This document shows positions 1-8,900 of a DNA stretch of 64,000 bases, in pieces. The DNA is from Elusimicrobiota bacterium (GTDB taxonomy: Bacteria > Elusimicrobiota > Elusimicrobia > FEN-1173), in NCBI GenBank assembly GCA_016715645.1, contig JADJZR010000010.1:1-64000 (forward strand). Reading direction: 5' to 3'. A model generated the notes under the pieces. That model was not told the DNA's origin. It saw only the letters and a program-made list of their open reading frames with translations, and did no database searches. Made by a program: the position numbers and the translations under genes. The first letter of the stretch is position 1. Every line of letters starts with the position of its first letter.

Positions 1-15
1 GTAAGATTATCTTAC
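1..15. promoter_or_regulatory. Perfect palindrome upstream of the AbrB antitoxin, probable operator
   Basis: The first 15 bases, GTAAGATTATCTTAC, are a perfect inverted repeat (7-bp arms, 1-bp centre) 13 bases before the antitoxin start. AbrB/MazE-type antitoxins commonly bind such palindromes to autoregulate their operon. That this is the operator is inference from position and symmetry. The window edge cuts off any further upstream copy. Confidence 0.5.
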
Positions 16-28
16 TTAGAGGTGTTTT

Positions 29-298
29 ATGCGCGGATTGGAAATGACAACCATTTCGTCGAAAGGGCAAGTGGTTATCCCAGCGGATGTGCGGGAAGAA
101 ATGTCTTTGGCCAGCGGGACAAAGTTAATGGTTGTGACGGACGGTCACAACATCCTTTTGAAGCCGGTCCTCTCACCCAAACTGGAGGCTTTTGAGTCTT
201 TAATTCAAAAGAGCCGCCAGTGGGCCAAGCAGGCGGGTCTTAGGAGGTCTGACATTCCAAAACTGATTAAAAAAGTCCGCCGTGAAGGTCGTTCTTGA
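29..298 (+). CDS. AbrB/SpoVT-family antitoxin (VapB-like)
   Basis: An 89-residue protein. Residues 6-45 form a swapped-hairpin AbrB DNA-binding domain, with the hallmark TTISSKGQVVIPADVRE and a following hydrophobic strand. The C-terminal tail is basic and helical, the usual toxin-binding part of VapB/MazE antitoxins. The start at 29 is preceded by GAGGTG with 4-bp spacing; an internal ATG at 44 is also possible. The 3' end overlaps the GTG start of a PIN toxin gene by 17 bases, the classic antitoxin-toxin arrangement. The toxin is broken, so this is probably an orphan antitoxin that still represses its own promoter. Confidence 0.85.
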   Translation: MRGLEMTTISSKGQVVIPADVREEMSLASGTKLMVVTDGHNILLKPVLSPKLEAFESLIQKSRQWAKQAGLRRSDIPKLIKKVRREGRS

Positions 299-540
299 TA
301 CCAACGTCTTCTTGTCTGGGATATTCTGGGCAGGGACGGCGAGCGAGGTATTGAATCTTTGGGCGAAAGATCTGTGAGATGTTTCGGCTTTGTCGTGATC
401 CAAAAGACAACATGTTCTTAGATTGCGCCGTTGCCGGGGGGGCGAAGTATTTGGTGAGCGGAGACAAAGACCTCCTGATGTTGAAAGGAGTCGCCGGGGT
501 CAAGATCTTATCCCCTGCGGAATTTCTAAAAAAATTCTAA
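282..540 (+). pseudogene. PIN-domain toxin (VapC-like), internally deleted
   Basis: A GTG start at 282 opens a reading frame beginning VKVVLDTNVFLSGIFWAG, the first acidic motif of PIN ribonucleases. It stops after 31 codons (TGA at 375-377). From about 391, in another frame, the C-terminal PIN half follows: a CRDPKDN segment, then LVSGDKDLL with the later acidic residues, then LSPAEFLKKF and a stop at 538-540. The middle of the domain (roughly 40-50 residues) is missing and the halves are out of frame, so no active toxin can be made. VapC toxins cleave tRNA or rRNA; this one is a remnant next to an intact antitoxin. Confidence 0.8.
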
Positions 541-595
541 CCCTGTGTCATCGATACTGGCATTCCCGCCATTCAGCCAAGAGTCTAATGGCTGA

Positions 596-775
596 AAGAT
601 GCCGAAATGAGTGGCGTTCGCCTTGGACGCGGCGTTTCCGCAAGAGGAAGACGCCTATGTGATGGGGGGAGCGGAATACGAGATGCCCATCGCCACCGAT
701 TGGAGCGCCGCCAGGCGGTTGGGTTAAGGCGAATTGGGCATGACCCACTGGATTCCCTGGGGTTTGATTTTCGGG
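596..775 (+). pseudogene. porV-like 3'-end remnant A
   Basis: A degenerate copy of the end of a PorV-like outer-membrane protein gene. It matches the better preserved remnant at 5425-5709 from GTGGCGTTCGCCTTGGACGC through the AEYEMPIATDWSAA segment. It then jumps, after GGCGGTTGGG, directly to the terminal segment encoding GMTHW...GFDF, skipping about 110 bases present in remnant C (3951-4165). It has no intact reading frame. It separates the broken VapBC module from the next TA module and is the first of five such fragments in the island. Confidence 0.75.
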
Positions 776-780
776 GGGGT

Positions 781-900
781 AGTGTAAATGAGACCTTTTT
801 TATTTTACAGTACAGTATTTCAAATTATTAATTATGCACTGTAAAACATAAAACGCGGCGTGAGCCGCCACTGATGAATCTCCAGCAAAACCTCTTCCAA
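781..900 (+). repeat. Partial duplicate of the DUF6788 gene leader (operator plus first codons)
   Basis: This stretch resembles 930-1049 in order. Each has an inverted repeat (TTTTACAGT at 803-811 with ACTGTAAAA at 838-846), then ATAAAACGC, then GATGAATCT and the first ~9 codons of the DUF6788 gene. The coding part here degenerates after about 30 bases. It looks like a decayed tandem copy of the promoter/operator and gene start, so the 9-bp inverted repeat is a second operator-like site. Confidence 0.6.
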
Positions 901-953
901 GCCCCTGGCTGCCCGCAAGGTGGCCGATCCTGGCCCTTGAAATATTTATTTAT

Positions 954-993
954 TTACAGTATATTGTTGTTATTAATTAGTTATGTACTGTAA
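954..993. promoter_or_regulatory. Inverted repeat upstream of the DUF6788-NTase module
   Basis: TTACAGTA (954-961) and TACTGTAA (986-993) are perfect 8-bp inverted arms with a 24-bp AT-rich spacer, 30 bases before the DUF6788 start. The near-identical inverted repeat in the upstream duplicate supports a conserved function, most likely an operator. The binding protein is not known; the module's own product is the natural candidate (inference). Confidence 0.5.
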
Positions 994-1022
994 TAAATAA
1001 AACGCACCTGGAGCCACTACGG

Positions 1023-1364
1023 ATGAATCTTCTGCAAGGCCTCCTCCAAGAAGAGCTGGAAAACTCCCAAAACCGAATACACGCCTACCGGAAAGGCTTG
1101 GCCGCTCTCCCCCAGGGGGCGCTCTACCGGCGATTCATCCGGGGTCGCCCCTATTGGTACATTGAACGGAGAAACCACGGGAAAGTGGTCAACCAGTATG
1201 TGGGGGTTGATGTGCCAAAATCCGAGATCGACAAGTTCGAGAAGGCGAAGCAGGAACGGGCGAATTACCGGAAGGCCATGGCGCTCCTCCGGCGACAGGT
1301 GGCGGTTTTGGAACGTGCCGTGGATTCTCTTGCGCGGAAAGAAAGGAAAAATCGTGAGAAGTGA
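1023..1364 (+). CDS. DUF6788-like small protein, probable partner of the downstream nucleotidyltransferase
   Basis: A 113-residue protein. Residues 25-60 hold the pattern ALPQGALYRRFIRGRPYWYI followed by GKVVNQYVG, a short beta-hairpin unit (basic, aromatic Y-W-Y) typical of DUF6788-type proteins. The C-terminal half is charged, helical and probably coiled coil. The gene overlaps the next one by 11 bases and shares an operator-like repeat with it, so the two form one transcription unit. It is the putative antitoxin or specificity partner of the nucleotidyltransferase. That role is inference from arrangement, not from a known activity. Confidence 0.6.
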   Translation: MNLLQGLLQEELENSQNRIHAYRKGLAALPQGALYRRFIRGRPYWYIERRNHGKVVNQYVGVDVPKSEIDKFEKAKQERANYRKAMALLRRQVAVLERAVDSLARKERKNREK

Positions 1365-2097
1365 TTCCGCTTTAGATGATGCTAGGCATCGGTTGTTCGT
1401 GGATGTTCTGTGGCGCTTGCAGGAGGTGGGGGTCCTACGGCAGATCGTTTTGATTGGGAGCTGGTGCAAGTATTATTACAACGGCTGGTTTCAGAACCCG
1501 GAAGCCCTTTCCCCAAACAAAACAACGGACATCGACTTTCTGATTTCCCTGCCCTTCCGTTTTCAGCAAAAGATCGATGTTCCGGCCGCTTTGGCCCCGC
1601 TTGGGTTTCGAATGGAATTTAACAACACCGGGTACATGACCCTGTCCAACCCGGAACTCCATATTGATTTTATTGTCCCGGAAAAGGGGAGAGGGGTGGA
1701 CCACCCCATAACAGTTGAAAAGTTGGGGATTCGGGCGTCGGCCTTGCGCTACATGGGCCTATTGTTAGAGCATCCCATTATGATTGAAAAAAACGATCTT
1801 CATGTAACGCTCCCCCACCCCGTGAATTTTGGGATCCACAAGCTCCTGGTTTCCACACGTCGCTCGAAAGAAGTAAAAGCGGCCAAGGATTTCCTCAACG
1901 GTTGTGAAATTCTGGCCGCCGTCATGGAAAGCGGAAAGGGCTTACAGATCAAAGCCGTGTGGTCGTCACTGCCGCTGGGATGGCGACGGACAGCCTTGCA
2001 AAGCTTTACGAAAGGGTTGCTCCGACTCCAAGGGGATGTGGACGCCCCTCGTATCACACTCTTCGAAGGTGTGAGGGACTTCCTAAGCCAGCCTTGA
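1354..2097 (+). CDS. Nucleotidyltransferase-fold protein, putative toxin of a TA-like pair
   Basis: The GTG start at 1354 lies inside the end of the DUF6788 gene, with GAAAGGAAAA just upstream. The 247-residue product has a nucleotidyltransferase signature: VLIGSWCKYYY (the GS motif) followed about 25 residues later by TTDIDFLI (the DxD metal-binding pair). A third acidic position is plausible in ELHIDFIVP. Architecture and length resemble GSU2403-type/NTP_transf_8 proteins and MenT/AbiEii-like toxins, which transfer nucleotides to tRNA or other targets. The substrate cannot be told from sequence. The coupled small partner gene, and TA modules on both sides, favour a TA role. Confidence 0.65.
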   Translation: MRSDSALDDARHRLFVDVLWRLQEVGVLRQIVLIGSWCKYYYNGWFQNPEALSPNKTTDIDFLISLPFRFQQKIDVPAALAPLGFRMEFNNTGYMTLSNPELHIDFIVPEKGRGVDHPITVEKLGIRASALRYMGLLLEHPIMIEKNDLHVTLPHPVNFGIHKLLVSTRRSKEVKAAKDFLNGCEILAAVMESGKGLQIKAVWSSLPLGWRRTALQSFTKGLLRLQGDVDAPRITLFEGVRDFLSQP

Positions 2098-2105
2098 AAA
2101 CGGGT

Positions 2106-2222
2106 TGCCGAGGAGGGACCAGAATACGAGATACCCATCGCCACGGATTGGAGCGCCGCCGGGTGGGTGGGTTGGGCTTGCTGGGCATTATTCGCTGGAT
2201 TTCCCTGGGGTTTGATTTTTAG
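2106..2222 (+). pseudogene. porV-like 3'-end remnant B
   Basis: The remnant begins at AGAATACGAGATACCCATCG, immediately after the nucleotidyltransferase stop. It runs through GATTGGAGCGCCGCC and then, after GGTGGGTTGGG, jumps to CTGGGCATTA and ends CTGGGGTTTGATTTTTAGG, the terminal GFDF codons and stop. It carries the same internal deletion as remnants A and D. Nothing suggests expression. Its position at the 3' boundary of a TA module repeats the pattern seen across the island. Confidence 0.75.
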
Positions 2223-2302
2223 GGTAGGTCCAGGGGGATAATTTATAATTACTGCGTTGAAAGTTGCATTTTATTGAATTATCTGATATAAAGATGTGAC
2301 AA

Positions 2303-3097
2303 ATGTCTAGTTTAAAACTAATGCTTGGGACCTTGTTGCGGCAGGCTGGGGGCATCATTCGGTCCGAGATTGTCCCGGGAATTCTTTCTGTTTCGAAACC
2401 CAAGGCACGTTCCCTTCTTCATCGCTGGGCGGCCCAACATTGGATTGTTAGGCTCAAACGGGGTATTTATTTACCTCTTCCTTTGGAGGCAGAATCCTCG
2501 GATCGATGGGCAGAAGACCCGTGGGTGATCGCGAATGCGATCTTTTCACCTTGTTACATCGGCGGTTGGAGCGCGGGGGAACATTGGGGTTTAACGGAAC
2601 AGATTTTCCGCGAAGTTATTGTTTACACGTCAAACCTTCCCCGCAAGGGAAAACAAGAAATTCTTTCAACACCGTTTCTGCTTAAACGAACCTCGACCAA
2701 GCGCCTGTTTGGAACGGTGCCTGTTTGGCGCGGTCAAAACAAGATTCAAGTGGCGGATCCCTCCCGAACCCTTGTTGATGTTTTTAATGATCCCTCCGTT
2801 GCGGGGGGCTTTTCTCAGGCTGTTCGGTTATTAAGGGCTTACTTAGCATCGGACCACAGGGACCTTAATAAACTGCTTCACTACCTTGTCCTTTTTGATG
2901 TTGGCGCATTATTTAAACGGTTTGGCTATCTCTTTAATATTTTAGCCCCTCAAGAAACTGTGTTTATCGCGGAATGCCGTCAACGCATTGGCAAGGGCTA
3001 TTCGAAACTCGATCCATCGGCCATGTCTAAAGGCCCCCACGTGCGCGCCTGGAATTTGCGCATCAATCAAACGGTGACAATTGATCCCCTCCATTGA
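2303..3097 (+). CDS. abiEi: AbiEi-type antitoxin
   Basis: A 264-residue protein with an N-terminal winged helix (residues ~5-60, including RSEIVPGILSVSKPKARSLL and LKRGIYLPLP). The AbiEi core follows, with the AGEHWGLTEQIF segment and the late VADPSRTLVDVFNDP motif characteristic of these type IV antitoxins. AbiEi represses the abiE operon through inverted repeats and counteracts the nucleotidyltransferase toxin without direct binding in studied cases. It overlaps the next gene by 17 bases, so translation is coupled. Flanking porV remnants mark the module edges. Confidence 0.85.
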   Translation: MSSLKLMLGTLLRQAGGIIRSEIVPGILSVSKPKARSLLHRWAAQHWIVRLKRGIYLPLPLEAESSDRWAEDPWVIANAIFSPCYIGGWSAGEHWGLTEQIFREVIVYTSNLPRKGKQEILSTPFLLKRTSTKRLFGTVPVWRGQNKIQVADPSRTLVDVFNDPSVAGGFSQAVRLLRAYLASDHRDLNKLLHYLVLFDVGALFKRFGYLFNILAPQETVFIAECRQRIGKGYSKLDPSAMSKGPHVRAWNLRINQTVTIDPLH

Positions 3098-3950
3098 AAT
3101 TCTGGAAAAGTCTCGGGAATGGGGACTTCGGCCGAACGTGGTGGAAAAAGATTATGCCCTCGGCTGGGTCCTGGCGGCTATGGCGGCCCATCCCGTTACT
3201 AAAAATTGGGTCTTTAAGGGGGGGACTTGCTTGAGGAAATGTTACTTTGAAACGTATCGTTTTTCCGAAGATTTGGATTTTACGATTCTAACCGAAGATG
3301 TTTTCGACGGAGCCATTTTTTTGCGCGCGTTTCAAGAGATCGCCCCGTGGGTCTACGATCAATGCGGATTGGAACTCCCCAAGGAAGGGATGACGTTTGA
3401 GGTGTATCGAAATTCCCGGGGACGGGTTTCCATGGAGGGACGCCTCTCTTACCGGGGTCCAGTGGCTCCGCGAGGGACATTGCCACGGATCAAGCTGGAT
3501 TTAACTCAAGATGAACTCTTGGTGTGCGCACCAGTCTTAAGAAGAATTTCGCACACTTACTCAGACAAACCTTCTTTTGACCCTCAGGTTTTGGCCTACT
3601 CCTATGTGGAAATTTTCGGGGAAAAATTCCGGGCCCTCGTGGAACGGCAGTTGCCCCGGGACCTTTACGATGTGGTTAATATGTTTCGGCACAGATCCAT
3701 GCGTCCACCTCCAAAAGAGGTGTGGGAACTCCTTCAAAAAAAATGCGCTTACAAAGGAGTCTCGTTTCCTACCCTGGAAGAATTAAAAAAGCACCCTCGT
3801 CATCAAGAACTGGCCTCGGAATGGGCCAACATGCTGTCGCACCAATTACCGGATCTCCCTTCAATGGATGTCTATTGGAACGAACTGCGTGACGTTTTTG
3901 ATTGGGTTACAGGGGACCGTCATGATCCCCATTCTTCAAGAGGAAATTAA
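3081..3950 (+). CDS. abiEii: AbiEii/AbiGii-family nucleotidyltransferase toxin
   Basis: A 289-residue protein with the diagnostic motif VFKGGTCLRK (residues ~45-54) followed by YRFSEDLDFTI, the GS and DxD elements of the GTP-binding nucleotidyltransferase. A further conserved part is near EKFRALVERQLPRDLYDV. The start is a TTG at 3081 inside abiEi; no better start keeps the N-terminal EKDYALGWVL region. AbiEii toxins stop growth by modifying RNA and were first known from phage abortive infection. All visible motifs are intact, so the module is probably functional. Confidence 0.88.
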   Translation: MIPSIEILEKSREWGLRPNVVEKDYALGWVLAAMAAHPVTKNWVFKGGTCLRKCYFETYRFSEDLDFTILTEDVFDGAIFLRAFQEIAPWVYDQCGLELPKEGMTFEVYRNSRGRVSMEGRLSYRGPVAPRGTLPRIKLDLTQDELLVCAPVLRRISHTYSDKPSFDPQVLAYSYVEIFGEKFRALVERQLPRDLYDVVNMFRHRSMRPPPKEVWELLQKKCAYKGVSFPTLEELKKHPRHQELASEWANMLSHQLPDLPSMDVYWNELRDVFDWVTGDRHDPHSSRGN

Positions 3951-4165
3951 AGGGGGAAGCGGAGCACAAGATGCCATCGCCACCGATTGGAGCGCTGCCG
4001 GGCGGGTGGGATACAACACCGGCACGGCCGGTGAGGTGAGCGGCTTGACCGGCGTCACGTTTGGCGCGGGGCTGACCCGAAAAGGCATGAACATCGATTA
4101 TTCCCTGGTCCCCCAAGGCGACCTGGGCATGACCCACTGGATTTCGCTGGGGTTTGATTTTTAGG
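3951..4165 (+). pseudogene. porV-like 3'-end remnant C (full-length 3' end)
   Basis: The best preserved copy of the gene end. It contains the AATDWSAAGRVGYNTGTAGE-type segment, then SGLTGVTFGAGLTRKGM and DYSLVPQGDLGMTHW, ending in GFDF and a stop. The intact paralogue at 23631-24569 has the equivalent residues near its C-terminus (SGLTGVTFGLGVSRG, LVPQGDLGMTHW), which identifies the fragment. It begins directly at the AbiEii stop codon and lacks any 5' part of the gene. Unlike A, B and D it has no internal deletion. Confidence 0.85.
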
Positions 4166-4377
4166 ATTTTAAGGATAACAACCGGAGCGACAGAAGTTCC
4201 CCACGCTCTAAAAATTGGGCGGTGATTTAAAGGGCGAAGGCCCCATGCGTCCAAGGTCGGGTCTTGACTGATCACCCAGAACTCCAGGGTTTGGCCCTTA
4301 CAAGGACCGGGACGTGAATAATAGTATTGACAATAGGCAATACATATTATAGACTGACGGGGAGAAAGGAGGTGTAT

Positions 4378-4752
4378 ATGATTAACGCTCTTGTTGGTGA
4401 AAAGATTCCTGCTGGAGAGGCGCGGAAACAAATTAATTTGGTCGTGCTGGAATGTAATGTGAAAGGGACCGACCTGGCGCGGGGGCTGAACATGAACGAC
4501 GCCCAGTTGAACCGCATGCGCCACAAAAGGACCGGGTTTTATCGGGCCGAGACGCTCAGGCCGATTGCTCGGGTTCAAGCGATCTTGGAATTGGCGGAGA
4601 AAATTCTGACCAAGGTCGGCGTTCGGAAATGGCTGACGACGCCGAACCCGCGGTTAGACGACCTTCCGCCGATCCTTTGCCTTCGGACGGACAAAGAAGC
4701 CGAGAAAGTGAAGTCCCTTTTGGTGGCCCTGGGCCATGGCTTCCCGGCGTGA
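4378..4752 (+). CDS. Xre/MbcA/ParS-type antitoxin of a RES-toxin module
   Basis: A 124-residue protein starting at the ATG at 4378, preceded by a strong AAGGAGG (4364-4370). The N-terminal half is helical and Xre-like (VKGTDLARGLNMNDAQLNRMR). The C-terminal half has the MbcA/ParS toxin-binding pattern, with EKILTKVGVRKWLTTPNP and then LCLRTDKEAEKVKSLLVALGHG. It overlaps the RES gene by 4 bases (GTGA), so the two are co-translated. These antitoxins block the RES active site and autorepress the operon. Confidence 0.85.
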   Translation: MINALVGEKIPAGEARKQINLVVLECNVKGTDLARGLNMNDAQLNRMRHKRTGFYRAETLRPIARVQAILELAEKILTKVGVRKWLTTPNPRLDDLPPILCLRTDKEAEKVKSLLVALGHGFPA

Positions 4753-5258
4753 ATCTGTCGGCCATCCGATCCTTTCTTCCCGGGGTCGAAAGCCCAAGGA
4801 AGCGGTATTATCGGGTAGTGAGCAAGGCGTTCGAGTCCAACATCGACGATATCGGGCCGGCCTTTCTTCATGGCTGGAGGTACAACCCTAAACAGGAATT
4901 CGGGGTTCTTTATCTTTCGATCACGGAAGAATGCTGTGTGCGCGAAAGACAGCGGCATTTCAATGTGGGGGCTGACGCGTTCAAATCTCTCGTGACAGGC
5001 GTGTTCCGCGTGGATGTCAAAAAGTGCCTGGACCTCACGGCGGCAGCCGTCCTAGAAGGGATCGGCGTCAACCAGGAGGAGCTCCTCCTGGAAATTGATT
5101 ATGCGGTGCCCCAGGCCGTGGCCCGGGAAGCCCGGTCGGCTGGATTCGAGGCCCTCATCGCTCCATCTGCGGCCGGGCGAGAGTGCCAAAGTCTTGTCGT
5201 GTTCAAAGATAAGTTGAATCCTCCTTCGTTCTGTATTTTCGATTCGTTAATCCGATGA
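4749..5258 (+). CDS. RES-domain toxin (NAD+-degrading family)
   Basis: The GTG at 4749 overlaps the antitoxin stop and gives 169 residues, normal for RES toxins. The N-terminal arginine-aromatic motif is KRYYRVVS. The central GWRYNPKQEFGVLYLSITEE carries the tyrosine and glutamate expected in the pocket, and the late FEALIAPSAAG supplies the serine. The known family (MbcT, ParT) degrades NAD+ or uses it to modify a target. All three motif positions are present, so the module appears intact. Confidence 0.85.
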   Translation: MNLSAIRSFLPGVESPRKRYYRVVSKAFESNIDDIGPAFLHGWRYNPKQEFGVLYLSITEECCVRERQRHFNVGADAFKSLVTGVFRVDVKKCLDLTAAAVLEGIGVNQEELLLEIDYAVPQAVAREARSAGFEALIAPSAAGRECQSLVVFKDKLNPPSFCIFDSLIR

Positions 5259-5424
5259 AAAGGGGAACTCGGATTAATTACATGGAAATGGAGTAAGGGC
5301 CCGCGCAAAAATAATTTCACATTTTCTCCGGCGGCTTTCCCCCTGCGGGGGCCAGGGCGCATCCGCGCCCGTCCTGATCGGTTGCCACCGGCAACAAGGA
5401 CCCTGCGCCTTTGCGCCGCTCGAC

Positions 5425-5709
5425 TTGAGCGAGGGTTTTTTAGGTGACCGCTTGAGGGTGGGGGGATCCATCACCAATTTGGGGAGCGGGTTGAAATACG
5501 AATCCGAAGAAGAAGACTTGCCCACGACCATCAAGGGCGGGGCGGCGTATCGGATGTCGAAACGGGTGGCGTTCGCCTTGGACGCGGCGTTTCCGAAAGA
5601 TGAAAACGCTTACGTGATGGGAGGAGCGGAATATGAGATGCCCATCGCCACCGATTGGAGCGCCGCCGGGCGGGTTGGGATATTCCTGGGCATGATACGC
5701 TGGTTTTAA
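5425..5709 (+). pseudogene. porV-like 3'-end remnant D (longest)
   Basis: This copy reaches furthest 5'. It encodes a run like GDRLRVGGSITNLGSGLKYE, then SEEEDLPTTIKGGAAYRMSK, then VAFALDAAFPKDENAYVMGG, and then the EYEMPIATDWSAAGRVG segment. The intact PorV protein at 23631 has the matching order (RVSATATNVGGSLKYDKESE, then LSLVADMAFPQSDDN). After GGGTTGGG it skips to CTGGGCATGATACGCTGG and stops early, so it shares the deletion of A and B. It lies between the RES module and the first giant surface gene. Confidence 0.85.
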
Positions 5710-5855
5710 TCGACGAGGTGGACGGAAAAAGTATTTATAAGTATTACTTACGCCTTGCGTTCTCAATCGAAATATGCGACCATTTCGACTTAACGCCATT
5801 CACATTAATTACTTACAACATTGCGGCACGGGTTTAGCCGGAATCCGGATTTTAG

Positions 5856-5892
5856 ACTGGATTCCCGATAGAACCATTCGGGAATGACGGGC
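5856..5892. repeat. REP-like palindrome (TGGATTCC/GGAATGACG family), copy 1
   Basis: CTGGATTCCCG and CGGGAATGACGG form an imperfect palindrome with a short centre. Related copies occur at 14552-14587, inside a coding region at 16024-16056, and at 57968-58000. The design (conserved GGATTCC and GGAATGACG arms, variable centre) is that of intergenic REP-like palindromes. Confidence 0.7.
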
Positions 5893-5969
5893 AAAAGGGC
5901 GTTGCGGGGGGTGATTTAGGGAGAGGGGGACCGGGGGTGGGAGGTATTTGTCACAGGGGGTGTTGAGGG

Positions 5970-8900
5970 ATGAAAGTCAACGGCTTGATGTGGGGATTGG
6001 TTTTGGGGTTTTTCCCTTTGATCGCTTCGGCGGGGTGGGAAATTGAACAGCCGGAGGGGACGGGGGTTTATGGGTATTGGACCTCCCTCGCTTTAGATAC
6101 AACGGGGTATCCGCGGTTTGTTTATCGGGATGGGGCGTTGGGAGGGGACCTCCGGTTTGTTCAGAGGGACCAGGTGGGGTGGTCCACCTCGACAGTTGAG
6201 TCCGGGTTGGAAATTAACGGCGGGCATGGGTCACTGGCTTTAACTTCCGCAGGAACTCCCCTCATTAGTTACAACAAAACAGGTGTGGGATTGCGCGTCG
6301 CGCAACCGGCGGCGGGAGGCGGGTGGTCCATTAACACCGTAGATTCGGCAGGAGGGCTTTACACGTCGCTCAAAGTCAGTTCAACCGGCACCGTTTTTGT
6401 CAGCTATTTCTCTTCCAACACTCTCAAAGTGGCCACCTTTAACGGTACCGTTTGGTCCACAGCAACGGTGGATAACGGGGGACAATGGTCTTCGTTAGCG
6501 TTAACCAGCACAGGGGTCCCTGTGGTGAGCTACTACGATCCCGTAAACGCGGATTTGAAATATGCCCAGTGGACGGGGGCTGTCTGGTCCACCCAGACGG
6601 TTGTTTCGACCGGCACCGCAGGGAAATACTCTTCTTTGGTTTTGGATTCGTCCGACAAGCCCATGATTTCGTACCAGGGAGATGGGGCCCTTCAATTTGC
6701 CCAGTGGAACGGGTACACCTGGACATTTCAAACCGTTGATCCGGGAGCCTGTGCTTACACCTCGTTGGCACTGGATCCTTCCGGCAAGCCGGTTATCGCC
6801 TACGAACACGCCAATTCCGCTTTGAAACTGGCCACTTCTTCAGGGACCACGTGGTCCACCCAAACAATTGATACCACCAACGGCCGGTATGCGTCTTTGG
6901 CCATTGGACCGGACGGGTCCCCGCACATCACCTACGGTTCGTCGTTTCTTTTTTATGCCAAAAATGAAATTCTCGCCGTTCCCGTTGGGATAAGCCATTC
7001 GTCGCGCACCACCAGCGGGATCACCTGGAAGTGGACAGACACTTCCAGCGGGGAACAGGGGTTTCGGGTCTTTCGCGCCAGCGACTCATCCAATTTGTCC
7101 GGAGATTTGCCGGCCAATACCACCTCGTGGGCTCAAACGGGATTGACGCCCAACACCTCGGCCCAGGTGATTGTGCGGGCGTTCAATCAGATGGGTTATC
7201 GGGATTCCATTCCGTCGCCGATCTTATACACCCTTTCAAATACCCCCGCCGCTTCCCAGATTTCCTCTTTTGGCGGAACAACCGCCACAATGACCTGGTC
7301 ATCGAATGGGAACCCCGACGGAACCACCTACGAGGTCGAAAAATCCACCGACGCGTTGTCCTTTTTTAATGTCCTGGACAGCACGTCGCCTTTGGCACGC
7401 GTCGCCGACCTGAAAGACGGGACCACCAATTATTTGCGCGTGCGATCCAAAACAGTCGACGGCATTGCCAGCCATTATGATTCCGTGGTGGCGTTGTTTT
7501 TGCCGCCCCTGTCACCCCCCGCCCCGGCCGGCGACATTTTGGTTAAAAACCGTTCCACCTCGACCTTGACCTGGGGATGGACAGATAACTCCGTTTGGGA
7601 AAAATCGTTTCAAGTAATAAGGGCCACCGATGGGGTGGCGATTTCATCCGGATTGGCGGCCAACACGGTGGAATGGATTCAAACGGGTTTAGCTCCGAAC
7701 ACGTCGTCGCAGATTTTGGTTCGCTCATCCAACACCTTTGGTTCCTCGGATTCCGAGTTGTCTCCCCTCCGCCACACGTTGGCGGCTGTGCCGGGAACAC
7801 CGGTGGTTGATTCTTTTTTCGGCACGGGAGCCACTGTGTCTTGGTCCGCCAACGGGAATGCCGGGGGGACACGGTTTCGGTTGGAAACGTCCGCGGACGC
7901 CATCACCTTCATTGTGGCGGCGTCCACGGTAAACCTGTCGGCCCCTGTCTCGGGGTTGGTGGGGGGAACAACCAACTTTTTCCGTGTCCGCGCGGAAAAC
8001 GGGGACGGTATTTTTACGGCCTATTCCAGCACGTCGTCCATTTACTTGCCTCCTGTTATAGCGCCGGTCCCGCCGGGTGCGCCCGAAGTCGTGAGCCGGT
8101 CCACCTCCTCTTTGGTTTGGACATGGATCGATAACTCGTCGATTGAAACAGGGTTTGTGGTTTTAAAGTCAAGCGGATTGGCACCCCTTTCACCGGTTTT
8201 GCCGCCCGACACCACGTCGTGGGTCCAACAGGGCCTTTCACCCAACACCTCGTCGCAAATCGCTGTGAAAGCGGAAAACCAGTGGGGCACGAATTTCTCT
8301 TTGGATTCGCCGGTGCGTTACACGTTGGCGGACCTCCCCGTCGGTCTGAGCGCCATCCCGATGGCGTCCCTTGCGGCCGACGTGTCGTGGTTGCCACAGG
8401 GAAACCCCGGGGGCACACGTTATCGTATTGAAAATTCCTTAGACGGTTCGGACTTCTCGCTGGTTACCTTGACCACCGCCACCACAGTCTTGGCGGAGGG
8501 GCTGGTGGACGGGGCCACCACCTATTTCCGCGTTCGCGCGGAAAACGGGGACGGATTGCCCACCCTTTTCTCGTCAACCGCGGCGGTGTTTTTGCCGGTT
8601 GCGGTGGCTCCGGGAGTTCCTGAAAATTTAACCTTGGTTAATCGTACCACCTCGACTCTCACCTGGGCGTGGACAGAGGGACCCGGCGAAACAGAGTATC
8701 GGGTGTTTCTCGCCAGCGGGTTGATTCCGCTCTCTTCCGTTCTTCCGGCGGACACCGTTCAATGGACACAGACGGGTCTAAGTCCCAATCAGTCGGTTCA
8801 AATTGTTGTTCGGGCAAGCAACACGTTTGGTTTCAGCGATTCGGTTCCGTCGGCCGCGATGCACACCCTTGCCGCTGTTCCCGTAAACCCCATAACAACC

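Noticed and set aside
596..5709. porV remnants as integron attC sites
   Set aside because: The deleted form can fold and lies between cassettes-like modules, but I find no convincing paired RYYYAAC/GTTRRRY core sites and no integron integrase. The modules have their own promoters and operators.
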